Position numbers and translations under genes: made by a program
Notes under the pieces: generated by a model
Told to the model about the DNA's origin: nothing
The model's input: only the letters and a program-made list of their open reading frames with translations
Database searches by the model: none
Assembly (NCBI GenBank): GCA_020639135.1
Contig: JACKHE010000003.1
Location: 372,001 to 436,000, forward strand
Length of the DNA: 64,000 nucleotides
Source: Phycisphaeraceae bacterium
GTDB lineage: Bacteria; Planctomycetota; Phycisphaerae; Phycisphaerales; UBA1924
Reading direction: 5' to 3'
In this document: in pieces, positions 1-8,526 of the stretch
Layout of the letters: the number at the start of each line of letters is the position of its first letter
Numbering within the stretch: position 1 is the first letter of the stretch

Positions 1-665
1 GTGACCATGATGATGGTCATGCCCTTGGCGTGCAGCTCGTCGAACAGCTTCAGGATCGCCTCGCCGGTGGCCGTGTCCAGGTTCCCCGTCGGCTCGTCCG
101 CCATCAGGATCACCGGCTCGGTCGCCAGCGCCCGCGCGATCGCCGCGCGCTGCTGCTGACCACCGCTGAGCTGGTTGGGGCGGTGCCCCAGCCGGTCGCC
201 CAGGCCCACCAGCTCCAGCGCCTCGATCGCCCGCTTGCGCCGCGGGCCCTGCCCGACACCCTGGTACAGCAGCGGCGTCTCGACGTTCTCCTCCACCGTC
301 AGCTGCGAGATCAGGTTGAACGCCTGGAAGATGAACCCGATCTTCCGCCCGCGCGTGTGGCTCAGGCTCTCGTCCGTCAGCTCCGACACCGGCTGCCCCT
401 GCAGGATGTACTCCCCCGACGTCGGCCGGTCGAGACACCCCAGCACGTTCATCAGCGTCGATTTCCCCGAACCCGAGGCGCCCATGATCGCCGTGTACTG
501 CCCCTGCGGGATCGTCAGGTCCACCCCGCGCAGCGCCTCGACCAGCACCGACCCGTCCGGCTTGTAGTACACCTTCGTCACACCGTGCAGCTCCGCCACC
601 GGGTCGCCCCAGTGCGGCGCCGACAGCAGCGCGGGATCATGGCTCGTCGTGGTGCAGGTGGTCAC
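1..665 (-). CDS. ABC transporter ATP-binding protein, LolD/MacB type (3' end outside window)
   Basis: This is the nucleotide-binding subunit of an ABC system of the LolD/MacB/FtsE type, which powers lipoprotein release or substrate extrusion with a FtsX-like permease. I read a GTG start at 663-665; the protein runs off the window edge after about 221 residues. Walker A (GASGSGKST, residues 62-70), the signature LSGGQQQR and Walker B with D-loop (ILMADEPTGNLD) are all visible. The Q-loop lies in FIFQAFNLI. No permease gene is visible; it may lie beyond the left edge. The start is uncertain because no strong ribosome-binding site precedes it. Confidence 0.9.
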   Translation of the reverse strand, partial: MTTCTTTSHDPALLSAPHWGDPVAELHGVTKVYYKPDGSVLVEALRGVDLTIPQGQYTAIMGASGSGKSTLMNVLGCLDRPTSGEYILQGQPVSELTDESLSHTRGRKIGFIFQAFNLISQLTVEENVETPLLYQGVGQGPRRKRAIEALELVGLGDRLGHRPNQLSGGQQQRAAIARALATEPVILMADEPTGNLDTATGEAILKLFDELHAKGMTIIMV

Positions 666-726
666 GGTTGGTGTGAGGATAGACACGGGGATCCCGGTGT
701 ACCGCGATCCGCGGCGCCGGCTGCGG

Positions 727-1443
727 TCAGTCCGTCCCCTCCCGCTCCCGCTCCGGTCTCGGCTCCTTGAGGAACCGCTCGACCGCCTCGTGCTCGCCGT
801 AGAGGATCAGCGTGTCGTCCGGCTCGATCGTCGTGGCGCCGTGGGGCGTCCCGATGAACTCGCCCCCGGCCCTGACGATCCCCAGCACGTTGACGCCGAA
901 ACTCCTCGGCTTGACCGCTCCCAGCGTCCTGCTCCCCAGCCAGTGCCCGGGCTGGACGTGGAACTCCTCGACGGCGAACCCCGACCGGACGCGCAGCAGC
1001 GCCTCGTAGTCCATCGCGCGCAGGATCCCGGTGCGGTGGAGCATCATCGTCACCGACCGGTCGATCAGCCAGTTCGGGATCGGCGTTTTCGCGACCACCC
1101 ACAGAGCCAGCAGCCCCGAGAGCACCACGATGACCTTCCCCCAGGCGTTGCCCGGGTCGTGGTCGAAGTCCAGCTCCGTCGCCGTGACCACGACCGTGCC
1201 GATCGCCGACATGATCCCGATGTTCCCGACGACGATAAGGTCCCGGATCACCCGCCGCCGAACCGGGTGGTTGACGACCAGCTCCGACTCGCCGGTGGTG
1301 AACCCCGCGCCGAAGAACGCCGACAGAGCCTGGAACCGCGCCGCGTCGCGCGAGAGCCCTGTCATCTCCAGCGCCGTCGCCCCGGCGCGGATGATCACGA
1401 ACACCAGCGTGGCGACGATCAGCAGCGCGAGCGCGTAGAGCAT
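727..1443 (-). CDS. Membrane protein with C-terminal TrkA-C domain
   Basis: A 238-residue protein with an N-terminal membrane helix (MLYALALLIVATLVFVII), further hydrophobic segments around residues 65-85 and 100-115, and a soluble C-terminal half of about 80 residues that resembles TrkA-C (RCK_C). That half includes the pattern LGAVKPRSFGVNVLGI followed by TIEPDDTLILYGEHEAVERF, typical of regulatory ligand-binding domains of ion transporters. Full TrkA/KefB-type transporters are larger, so this is probably a small regulatory or channel-like membrane protein. It lies just downstream of the STAS gene on the same strand. Substrate unknown. Confidence 0.75.
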   Translation of the reverse strand: MLYALALLIVATLVFVIIRAGATALEMTGLSRDAARFQALSAFFGAGFTTGESELVVNHPVRRRVIRDLIVVGNIGIMSAIGTVVVTATELDFDHDPGNAWGKVIVVLSGLLALWVVAKTPIPNWLIDRSVTMMLHRTGILRAMDYEALLRVRSGFAVEEFHVQPGHWLGSRTLGAVKPRSFGVNVLGIVRAGGEFIGTPHGATTIEPDDTLILYGEHEAVERFLKEPRPEREREGTD

Positions 1444-1464
1444 CCCTCGAAGCGTCCCCGTTGA

Positions 1465-1845
1465 TCAGCCCCGGGCCTTCCCGTTGTCGGCGGGCCCGCC
1501 GGGGCCGGACTCGTCCTCGATCTGCACCCCCGCGATCGCCGTCACCAGGTCCGGCGCGAACGTCAGCACCTTGTCCAGACCCGTGATCATCAGCGTGGAC
1601 CAGACATGGTCCGTCACCGAGCACAGCGTCAGCGACCGGTCCGCCTCCTGCAGCGTCCGCCGCAGCATCAGCACCTGCGCGATGTTCGACGAGTTCACGT
1701 AGCTGACCTGCGAGAAGTCCAGCACCACGCTCGGCTTCGGGTCCGCCTGCTCCAGGCTCTCGACGATGGTCGAAAGCTCGTCCGACAGCGCGGGCTCGTC
1801 GGCCAGGTTCGCGATCACGATGTTGTCCGACCAGTCGATCGCCAT
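1465..1845 (-). CDS. STAS-domain protein, anti-sigma factor antagonist-like
   Basis: A 126-residue single STAS domain. The core LDFSQVSYVNSSNIAQVLML matches the phosphorylatable-serine loop of SpoIIAA/RsbV-type anti-sigma antagonists, with the two serines of VNSSN at the expected site. I chose the ATG at 1845 (MAIDWSDN) over an upstream in-frame GTG because the preceding residues are glycine/proline-rich and unlike the fold. It lies between gyrA and the TrkA-C membrane protein on the same strand. No partner kinase or sigma factor is in the window, so the regulated pathway is unknown. Confidence 0.8.
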   Translation of the reverse strand: MAIDWSDNIVIANLADEPALSDELSTIVESLEQADPKPSVVLDFSQVSYVNSSNIAQVLMLRRTLQEADRSLTLCSVTDHVWSTLMITGLDKVLTFAPDLVTAIAGVQIEDESGPGGPADNGKARG

Positions 1846-1931
1846 GCGGCAGGGCTCCGGCCGGCGCTCGGATCCCCCGGCGCCGACGCCGGGCCATCCT
1901 ATCGGAATCCCCATCCCGGGGGGAGCCCCGT

Positions 1932-4634
1932 TCAGCCCTCGGCGGCGCTGTCGTCCTCACCGCTCTCGCTGTCGTCCATGACCCGGGCCGTGGCGATCAG
2001 GCGGTCGCCCTCCTTGAGGTTGATCACCCGCACGCCCTGCGTCGCGCGACCGATCCGCGAGATCGAATCCACCGGGCTCCGCACCAGCAGCCCGCCCTCG
2101 GTGATGAGCATGATGTCCTCGCCCTCGCGCACCGCCTTGACCGACACCACCTCGCCGTTGCGCTTGGTCGTCCGGATGTCGATCCGGCCCTTGCCGCCCC
2201 GGCCCTGCGGCCGGTACGTCGGGCCGTCGGGGCCCTCCGACTGGACGAGGTACTCGTCCACGCTCGTGCGTTTGCCGTAGCCGTTGGCCGTGCACGTCAG
2301 CAGATCACTCACCGGCTCGACCGTCGTCTGGTGGTCGTCCTCGTCGGGCGGCGTCATCTCCACCTTCACGAGCCCGACCACGTGGTCGCCCTCGCTCAGC
2401 GCGATGCCCTTGACACCCGCCGCGACGCGGCCCATCGGTCGGGCATCCGCCTCGCGGAAACGGATCGCCATCCCGCTGGCGGCGCCGAGGATCAGGTGGT
2501 CGTACCCCGTCGTCCACGTCACACCGACCAGCTCGTCGCCCTCGTTCAGACGGATCGCGTTCAGCCCGCCCTTGTGCACGTTCTGGTACAGCGCCAGCGG
2601 CGTCCGCTTGATCAGCCCCTGCGACGTCGCGAACACCAGGAAGTTCTCGCCCTTCTCGAAGTCCTTGATCGGCATGAACTCCACGGCCTTTTCGCCCTCG
2701 CGCAGGCCGATCACGTTGATGATCGCCCGCCCCCGGCTCGTCCGGCTCAGACGCGGGATCTCGTGCACGCGGATCTTGAACACACGCCCCTGGTCCGTGA
2801 AGATCAGCAGGTCGTCGTGCGTCGAGGCCACGAAGATGTGCTCGATGAAGTCCTCGTCCTTCGAGTCCGAAGCCTTGATCCCGCGCCCGCCGCGGCCCTG
2901 CGCGCGGTAGGTGTCCAGCGGAACCCGCTTGATGTACCCCTCGTGCGAGATGGTGATCGCCATCTCCTCTTCCTTGATCAGGTGCTCGAGGTCGATGTCC
3001 GCCTCGCCCTCCTCGATCGTCGTCAGCCGGGGCCGGTCGTACCGCGCCTTCATCTCCGCGCAGTCGTCCTTGATCATGTTCAGCACGAGCTGCCGGTCCG
3101 CCAGGATCGACTCGTACTTCTCGATCTCCTGCGCCACCTCGGCGTACTCGCCCACCAGCCGCTCGATCTCCAGACCGACGAGCTGGATCAGCCGCATCGC
3201 GCCGATCGCCTCCGCCTGCGTCCGCGACAGCGCGACGCCCCCCTCGGAGGCGTTGACACGGCTCATGATCCGCGCCGGCAGGTTGTGCGTCTGCGCGGTC
3301 GATCCCGAGATGCGGAACCGCCGGCCCATCAGCGCGGCGATCGCCTCCTCGCGCGTCTTCGAGGCGCGGATCAGCCGGATCACCTCATCAATATCGGTGA
3401 CCGCGTAGATCAGGCCCTCCAGCACATGCGCCCGCTTCTGCGCATCACGCAGCAGCCGCCGCGTGCGGCGCTCGATCACGTCGATCCGGTGATCGATGTA
3501 GAGCTCGATGAGCTGCTTGAGCGTCAGCGTCCGCGGCTGGCGGTTGACCAGCGCGATGTTCATGATCGAGAACGTCTGCTGCAGCGGCGTGTACTGGTAC
3601 AGCTGGTTCTCGACGACGTTCGGGTCCGCGCCCCGCTTGAGCTCGACAACGATCCGCGTCCGCGCGTTGCGACCCGACTCGTTCCGGACATCCGAGATGT
3701 CCTTGATCCGCTCCTCCTTGACCGCGCCGACGATCTTGTCCAGCAGCACCGACTGCACCAGCTGGTACGGGATCTCGTCGATGACGATCTGCTGCCGGTT
3801 CGGGCCCAGGTCCTCGACGTGCACCTTCCCGCGAACCGTCACCTTCCCGCGACCCGTGTTGTAGCCCTGGACGATCCCCGCGCGCCCGCGGATCGCGCCG
3901 CCCGTGGGGAAGTCCGGCCCCTGCACGATCCCCAGCAGCTCCATCAGCGGCATCGCCGGGTTGTCGATCACCGCCACGATCGCGTCGAAGATCTCGCCCG
4001 GGTTGTGGGGGGGCAGGCTCGTCGCCATCCCCACCGCGATCCCCACACCGCCGTTGATCAGCAGGTTCGGGAACCGCCCCGGCAGCACCTTGGGCTCCTG
4101 CAGCCGGTCGTCGTAGTTCGGCTGGAAATCGACGGTGTCCAGCTTGATGTCGTCAAGCATGTCCACCGCGGCGTGGGTCATCCGCGCCTCGGTGTACCGC
4201 ATCGCCGCCGGCGGATCGCCGTCGATGGACCCGAAGTTGCCCTGCGGGTCGATCAGCGTCGTGGACATGCGCCACGACTGCGCCATCCCGACGAGGGTTG
4301 GGTAGATCACCGACTCGCCGTGCGGGTGGTAGTTGCCCGATGTGTCGCCGGCGATCTTGGCGCACTTGATGTGCTTGCGGTTGGGCCGCAGGTTCAGGTC
4401 GTTCATCGCGACGAGGATCCGCCGCTGCGAGGGCTTGAGCCCGTCCCGGACATCGGGCAGCGCCCGATCCATGATCGTGCTCATCGCGTACGTCAGGTAG
4501 TTGACGTGCAGCTCGCGCTCGATCTGCATGTCCACAACATGCCCGATCCCGAAGTCATCCGGGGACCCCCCGGAGTCGGTCGCGACCGGCGGCTCGTTGT
4601 CACTGGGCGGCATGATGTTGGCGTCGTTGGGCAT
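1932..4634 (-). CDS. gyrA: DNA gyrase subunit A
   Basis: A 900-residue type IIA topoisomerase A subunit, the DNA cleavage-rejoining half of gyrase. The breakage domain includes NYLTYAMSTIMDRALPDVRD (45-64) and the catalytic tyrosine Tyr147 in AMRYTEARM. Two GyrA-box-like heptads, QGRGGRG (579-585) and QGRGGKG (810-816), mark the DNA-wrapping C-terminal domain and favour GyrA over ParC. The tail is acidic (DDSESGEDDSAAEG), as in many GyrA proteins. The quinolone-resistance region reads HPHGESVIYP, with proline (112) at the position of E. coli Asp87. No gyrB is in the window. Upstream lies a palindrome at 4661-4687. Confidence 0.96.
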   Translation of the reverse strand: MPNDANIMPPSDNEPPVATDSGGSPDDFGIGHVVDMQIERELHVNYLTYAMSTIMDRALPDVRDGLKPSQRRILVAMNDLNLRPNRKHIKCAKIAGDTSGNYHPHGESVIYPTLVGMAQSWRMSTTLIDPQGNFGSIDGDPPAAMRYTEARMTHAAVDMLDDIKLDTVDFQPNYDDRLQEPKVLPGRFPNLLINGGVGIAVGMATSLPPHNPGEIFDAIVAVIDNPAMPLMELLGIVQGPDFPTGGAIRGRAGIVQGYNTGRGKVTVRGKVHVEDLGPNRQQIVIDEIPYQLVQSVLLDKIVGAVKEERIKDISDVRNESGRNARTRIVVELKRGADPNVVENQLYQYTPLQQTFSIMNIALVNRQPRTLTLKQLIELYIDHRIDVIERRTRRLLRDAQKRAHVLEGLIYAVTDIDEVIRLIRASKTREEAIAALMGRRFRISGSTAQTHNLPARIMSRVNASEGGVALSRTQAEAIGAMRLIQLVGLEIERLVGEYAEVAQEIEKYESILADRQLVLNMIKDDCAEMKARYDRPRLTTIEEGEADIDLEHLIKEEEMAITISHEGYIKRVPLDTYRAQGRGGRGIKASDSKDEDFIEHIFVASTHDDLLIFTDQGRVFKIRVHEIPRLSRTSRGRAIINVIGLREGEKAVEFMPIKDFEKGENFLVFATSQGLIKRTPLALYQNVHKGGLNAIRLNEGDELVGVTWTTGYDHLILGAASGMAIRFREADARPMGRVAAGVKGIALSEGDHVVGLVKVEMTPPDEDDHQTTVEPVSDLLTCTANGYGKRTSVDEYLVQSEGPDGPTYRPQGRGGKGRIDIRTTKRNGEVVSVKAVREGEDIMLITEGGLLVRSPVDSISRIGRATQGVRVINLKEGDRLIATARVMDDSESGEDDSAAEG

Positions 4635-4660
4635 GGTGTGGTTTCGGGTTCAGGAACGGT

Positions 4661-4687
4661 GCCGTGGTATGGCGCAGCCATGCCGCG
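4661..4687. repeat. Dispersed palindrome, family B (GCCGTGGTAT ... ATGCCGCG)
   Basis: Stem-loop with arms CGTGGTATGGC and GCCATGCCGCG around GCA, between gyrA and the next gene. The same constant ends with different central stems recur at 19627, 38071, 45263, 46330, 54767, 55259, 55664 and 60168. Constant ends plus a compensatorily varied stem are typical of REP-like elements. Confidence 0.8.
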
Positions 4688-4792
4688 CTCAGGAACAGGA
4701 GCCGGGATACGGGCGTATTCTAGGCGATTCGACCCGTTCCTGTGCAATCCACAAGGGTTGTCACGTCCCCCGGTCTCCGAGAGAAACCGCCG

Positions 4793-5314
4793 ATGGAGTT
4801 CATGAAAATCGTGCTGCTGACCGTGGTCGCCGCCTGCCTGTACGGGCTCGTGCATGACCAGATCACGGCCCGGATCTGTATCGAATATTTCACGGTCGGA
4901 CACCCACGAATCACCGCGTCGGCATCTCCCACGATTGTCGCGCTGGCCTGGGGGATCGTCGCGACGTGGTGGATGGGCCTGATTCTCGGGATCCCCCTCG
5001 CACTCGCGGCGCGTCTATTCCCCGGTCAACGAATGACGGTCGGGAGCCTCGTCCGGCCACTCGCGATCACGCTCATCTGCATGGGGTGCTTCGCATCGAT
5101 CGCCGGAGTAGTCGGGCGCCTCCTCGCCGGGCGCGGCGACATCTGGCTGACCGGCTGGATCGCCGAACACCTCCCGCCGGAGCGGCATGTCCCGTTTCTG
5201 ACCGACATGTGGATCCACAGCGCGTCCTACCTGGGTGGCGTCATCGGGGGCCTGGCGCTGTTTGTGTACATCATTGTCCGCCGTGCTCGTGGGAACCCCG
5301 TACCCGAATCATGA
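4793..5314 (+). CDS. Hypothetical multi-pass membrane protein
   Basis: Unrecognised. About 173 residues from the ATG at 4793 (MEFMKIVLLTVVAACLYG), with four to five hydrophobic segments: the N-terminus, IVALAWGIVATWWMGLILGI, ITLICMGCFASIAGVVGRLL, and a C-terminal helix LGGVIGGLALFVYIIVRRAR followed by a basic end. The layout suggests a small inner-membrane protein with no catalytic motif that I recognise. Its 3' end overlaps the convergent gene ending at 5271 by 44 bp. An in-frame ATG at 4742 is possible but adds a non-hydrophobic leader. Confidence 0.65.
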   Translation: MEFMKIVLLTVVAACLYGLVHDQITARICIEYFTVGHPRITASASPTIVALAWGIVATWWMGLILGIPLALAARLFPGQRMTVGSLVRPLAITLICMGCFASIAGVVGRLLAGRGDIWLTGWIAEHLPPERHVPFLTDMWIHSASYLGGVIGGLALFVYIIVRRARGNPVPES

Positions 5315-6557
5315 GCCCCACCGGCGCCACCACCACAACCACCGCCCCGACCCCCGCCAGCAACCACCGCTTCGGCTCGCCCACCGCCCCCATCCACAGC
5401 AGGGGCGACGCCGCCGCCACCGCAACGACGAACACCGCCAGCCGCGCCCCCCGCGTCGCCGCCCAATCCGCGCCGCGCGTCAGCCCCCGGTGCGGGACCA
5501 TCACGATCCACGCGTACGCCGGGAAGACCAGCGCGTACGGCGCCAGGAACAGCTCGTACATCGGCTGCCCCAGCCCCGTGTACGACAGCCACGCCGCCCC
5601 CAGTGCGACGACCGAGAGCAGCAGCGTCAGCGCCAGCAGAGGGGAGAAGCCCACGCCGTGGTCGCGCTCGATCGAGCCCGTCCGCAGCTCGCGCAGGTGC
5701 GCGGCCATCGTGAAGACCGACTGCGCCGCGATGTGCGCGATGAGGTACGCGCTCGTCGCGCCGACGAGGAACCCCGGCGCGTACAGCAGCGTCAACGCGA
5801 TCATCGACAGGAAGAACACGCCGAAGCCCAGGACGAACGCTCGCGTCCCGGCGCTGCCCGCCAGTTCGTGCCGGGTGCGGAGGATCGTCAGATCCATGTG
5901 GGGGCACGCGAGGAACCCCAGCGCCAGCAGCGGGACCGCGCCGAGGATCGCCGGGAAGGGCTCATCGCCCGCCGCCGGCGCCAGCGAGAAGACCCGCACC
6001 CCCTCGCCGGGATCATTCATCCACGCCATCGCCGCCATCGACATCGACAGCGCATACACCGCCATCGCCGCGAGCATCCACTCCGCCGTGCGCACGGTGG
6101 ACAGCAGCAGCGCCGCCACCACGAGCAGCGCGACGATCCCGGCCGCGGCCACGCCCTCGCCCATCGACACCGGCACGACCACCACACCCCCGACCTCGAT
6201 CTCCTGGATCCCCACCGCAAGAAACGGCATCGCCAGCGTCAGCAGCCACGACAGGAACGCGACGTGAAAGACGACCGTCACCACGCTGAACCAGCGCATC
6301 GCGAGCCTGTGCCGGTCCGCCGCCAGCGCCGCCGAGCCTCGCCCCCGGAAGACGAACCCCACGCTCATCGCGCCGATCACGTTGGGCAGCGCGAACGCCA
6401 CCCACCCCGGCCATCCGAAATCATGGATCAGCAGCACCGGCAGGAACATCCCGATGCACCACGTCCACGAGCACGCCAGGAACAGGGCGCGCAGAACCGA
6501 CGAGGCGCCGAGATCAAACGCCGCGCTCTCGCCCGCCCTCGCGCTGTCTTCGCTCAC
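5271..6557 (-). CDS. Large multi-pass membrane protein, transporter-like
   Basis: About 428 residues with roughly twelve hydrophobic segments, starting at the GTG at 6557 that overlaps the stop codon of the upstream gene (GTGA arrangement), so the two are probably translationally coupled. Features such as WCIGMFLPVLLIHDFGWPGW and ALPNVIGAMSVGFVF recall the unwound helices of APC/SSS-type sodium symporters, but I cannot assign a family or substrate. The stop overlaps the opposite-strand membrane gene by 44 bp. An ORF start further upstream (6656) would lie inside the preceding gene and adds a polar leader, so I reject it. Confidence 0.7.
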   Translation of the reverse strand: MSEDSARAGESAAFDLGASSVLRALFLACSWTWCIGMFLPVLLIHDFGWPGWVAFALPNVIGAMSVGFVFRGRGSAALAADRHRLAMRWFSVVTVVFHVAFLSWLLTLAMPFLAVGIQEIEVGGVVVVPVSMGEGVAAAGIVALLVVAALLLSTVRTAEWMLAAMAVYALSMSMAAMAWMNDPGEGVRVFSLAPAAGDEPFPAILGAVPLLALGFLACPHMDLTILRTRHELAGSAGTRAFVLGFGVFFLSMIALTLLYAPGFLVGATSAYLIAHIAAQSVFTMAAHLRELRTGSIERDHGVGFSPLLALTLLLSVVALGAAWLSYTGLGQPMYELFLAPYALVFPAYAWIVMVPHRGLTRGADWAATRGARLAVFVVAVAAASPLLWMGAVGEPKRWLLAGVGAVVVVVAPVGLMIRVRGSHEHGGQ

Positions 6558-7315
6558 GCCCCGCGCTGCTTCTCGCGGCTCTTCCTGGCCCTGCGCTGCT
6601 TGGCGTTGACCTTCTTCGCCTTGTGGTGCAGCTTGGGCGTCACGTGGAAGGTGCACTCGCAGCGCCCGACCCGCCGCTCCTGCGAGGGCTTGGCCGTCAG
6701 CTGCTGCACGATGTCCAGCGTCAGGTCGATGTTGAACTCGCCCCCGGCGGCCACCAGCGCCTCGACATCATCGTTGGTCCGGATCTTGTAGATCGCCGGA
6801 CCGAAGCAGGGCCGCAGGAACCGGTACCGCAGCTCCTTGCACACGACGGTGTAGTCCCCGCCGCACACGCCGAAGACGTACATCCCGCCGGCGATCTCGC
6901 TGTTGGCCAGCAGCGCGCCGCCCGCCATCGCGTTGTACCAGTTCCGGTTGAACCGCTTGAAGGGCAGCACCGCCGTGAACGTGGACTTGTCCACACGCTT
7001 GACGCGCAGCCCAGACCGGAACGCGAACGGCAGCCAGATCAGCGAGCACACGCTCCGCCAGAAGTGGTTCTTCGTGCTCAGCCGGCTCAGCCACGCCTCG
7101 AGCTTGTCGAACACCGACTTCTCGACAACCTGCGAGCCCGACTCGTCCGCCACCCGACGCGCGTGCGTGGGTCGGCCCGGCCACCGCGTCGCCGCCGGCG
7201 CCACATGCACCCCGTTGCGCTCCGCCGTCCCGCTCACCGGCACGCCGGCGCCGCCCGCCGATTCCTCGGCGCTCACGGGCAGATCGGTGCTGGTGTCGGG
7301 GGCCGAGGTGGTCAT
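6554..7315 (-). CDS. DUF4442-like hot-dog-fold protein
   Basis: A 253-residue protein beginning MTTSAPDTSTD. After a low-complexity leader of about 50 residues, the segment VLPFKRFNRNWYNAMAGGAL followed by NSEIAGGMYVF matches the core of DUF4442, a thioesterase-like hot-dog family often annotated as a PaaI-type thioesterase. The C-terminus is strongly basic (KKVNAKQRRARKSREKQRGA), which is unusual and could bind nucleic acid or acidic membrane. Its stop overlaps the start of the downstream transporter-like gene. Function unproven; an acyl-CoA thioesterase role is an inference from the fold. Confidence 0.7.
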   Translation of the reverse strand: MTTSAPDTSTDLPVSAEESAGGAGVPVSGTAERNGVHVAPAATRWPGRPTHARRVADESGSQVVEKSVFDKLEAWLSRLSTKNHFWRSVCSLIWLPFAFRSGLRVKRVDKSTFTAVLPFKRFNRNWYNAMAGGALLANSEIAGGMYVFGVCGGDYTVVCKELRYRFLRPCFGPAIYKIRTNDDVEALVAAGGEFNIDLTLDIVQQLTAKPSQERRVGRCECTFHVTPKLHHKAKKVNAKQRRARKSREKQRGA

Positions 7316-7439
7316 GCGTTCAAGGTACGGCGGCGGATCGGATGGGTTCGAGCAGTGAGCCTCCAGGGCGGAACGCTTCGGTCGCGATGCCCATCGGCGG
7401 ATACACCGAGATCGGCCAAACCGCCGATCGGCGGCGATT

Positions 7440-8270
7440 CTAGCCAACGGATTCCAGAAGATACCGCCCAGGCTTTTCCGTGTCCCGCACCACCCGCCGG
7501 ATCGGATCCCCAACCTCGTGGTCCAGCGCCAGCGTCCACCCCTCGGCGCACGCCCGATCCAGGAATCGCCCCTTCTGGAGCATCGACTCGTACGGCAGCA
7601 CGTCGTACGCCATCCCGTACGTCGGGGACGCGTGGTGGACCGTCGGGATCAGGTCCCCCGGGAAGACCACCGTCCCCCCCGAATCCTGCTCGAAGAACAC
7701 GCCCTGCTGCCCCCAGGTGTGCCCCGGCAGGGGCTCGACCCGGATCCCCGGCAGAACCTCCCCCGCCCCCTCGATCGTGCGGATCTGCTCCCGCACCGGG
7801 TCCAGGTGGTCCCGCAGGTAGGTGCTGTGCATCGTCGATTTGTTCGCCAGCGCGTCCTCCCACTCCGTCCGCTGGGTGTGGATCACTGCGTTGGGGAAGG
7901 ATGACACCGCATTCCCCGACCCGTCCAGGTGGGTGAGACCCCCCGCGTGGTCGAAGTGCAGGTGCGAGACCACCACGTCGGTGATCGACCCGGGATCGAC
8001 GCCCGCCTCCCCCAGCGCATCGAGGATGCACCGGTCCTCCATCGCGTAGATCGCGCGTTTCTTCGCGTCGAACTTGCCCCCGATCCCCGTCTCGATCAGC
8101 ACGACCCGCCCCTCGCCCTCGAGCAGCAGGCAGTTCGTCTGCATGGGGATCCGGTTCTTCTCGTCGGGCGTCACGAGCCGCGTCCACAGGGGCTTGGGCA
8201 CGATCCCGAACATGGCGCCCCCGTCGAGCATGAACGCCCCAGCGCGCAGCAGTTTCCAGTTCCAGCTCAT
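7440..8270 (-). CDS. Metallo-beta-lactamase-fold hydrolase
   Basis: A 276-residue MBL-fold protein. The zinc-binding signature SHLHFDHAGG (HxHxDH) is clear, followed by a downstream histidine in LPGHTWGQQG, the metal-bridging aspartate in FPGDLIP and a late histidine in LALDHEVG. This set matches the quorum-quenching lactonase/AttM-like branch of the superfamily, though the substrate cannot be told from sequence. I chose the ATG at 8270 (MSWNWKLL); a GTG at 8312 is possible but lies close to a palindromic intergenic element. It stands alone on the minus strand. Confidence 0.85.
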   Translation of the reverse strand: MSWNWKLLRAGAFMLDGGAMFGIVPKPLWTRLVTPDEKNRIPMQTNCLLLEGEGRVVLIETGIGGKFDAKKRAIYAMEDRCILDALGEAGVDPGSITDVVVSHLHFDHAGGLTHLDGSGNAVSSFPNAVIHTQRTEWEDALANKSTMHSTYLRDHLDPVREQIRTIEGAGEVLPGIRVEPLPGHTWGQQGVFFEQDSGGTVVFPGDLIPTVHHASPTYGMAYDVLPYESMLQKGRFLDRACAEGWTLALDHEVGDPIRRVVRDTEKPGRYLLESVG

Positions 8271-8338
8271 GCCCAGAGGGTAGCGGATCGCATCCGACGT
8301 CGAGTCTGACACTCCAGGGCTCAGAATCTGAGGCTCCT

Positions 8339-8374
8339 GGACGCCGAGTCTGAGCGCAGCGAAGGCTCGGATAT
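8339..8374. repeat. Dispersed palindrome, family C (CGAGTCTGAGCGCAGCGAAGGCTCGG)
   Basis: Imperfect stem-loop, arms CCGAG...CTCGG around GCA, in the 256-bp gap between the hydrolase and prpD. Near-identical copies occur at 39079, 40239, 45215, 47185, 54699 and 58857. A partial inverted copy lies at about 8438-8462. All complete copies I found are intergenic except the one read through in the gene ending at 54502. Confidence 0.75.
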
Positions 8375-8526
8375 GTTGTGCGTATCAGATTGAGTCGCGA
8401 TTCGTCGCCAAGGAACGCTAGAGATCCATGCCTTCGTAAAGCCTCAGATTCGGCGTCCACCAACTCCCGCCCTATCCTCCCTCCCACAGTCCCACCCACA
8501 AAACCCCGCTATCACGGATTGAACCG

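Noticed and set aside
5235..6791. Long plus-strand ORF across the transporter gene
   Set aside because: The product is Arg/His-rich with no hydrophobic pattern; it is the shadow of the minus-strand membrane protein.
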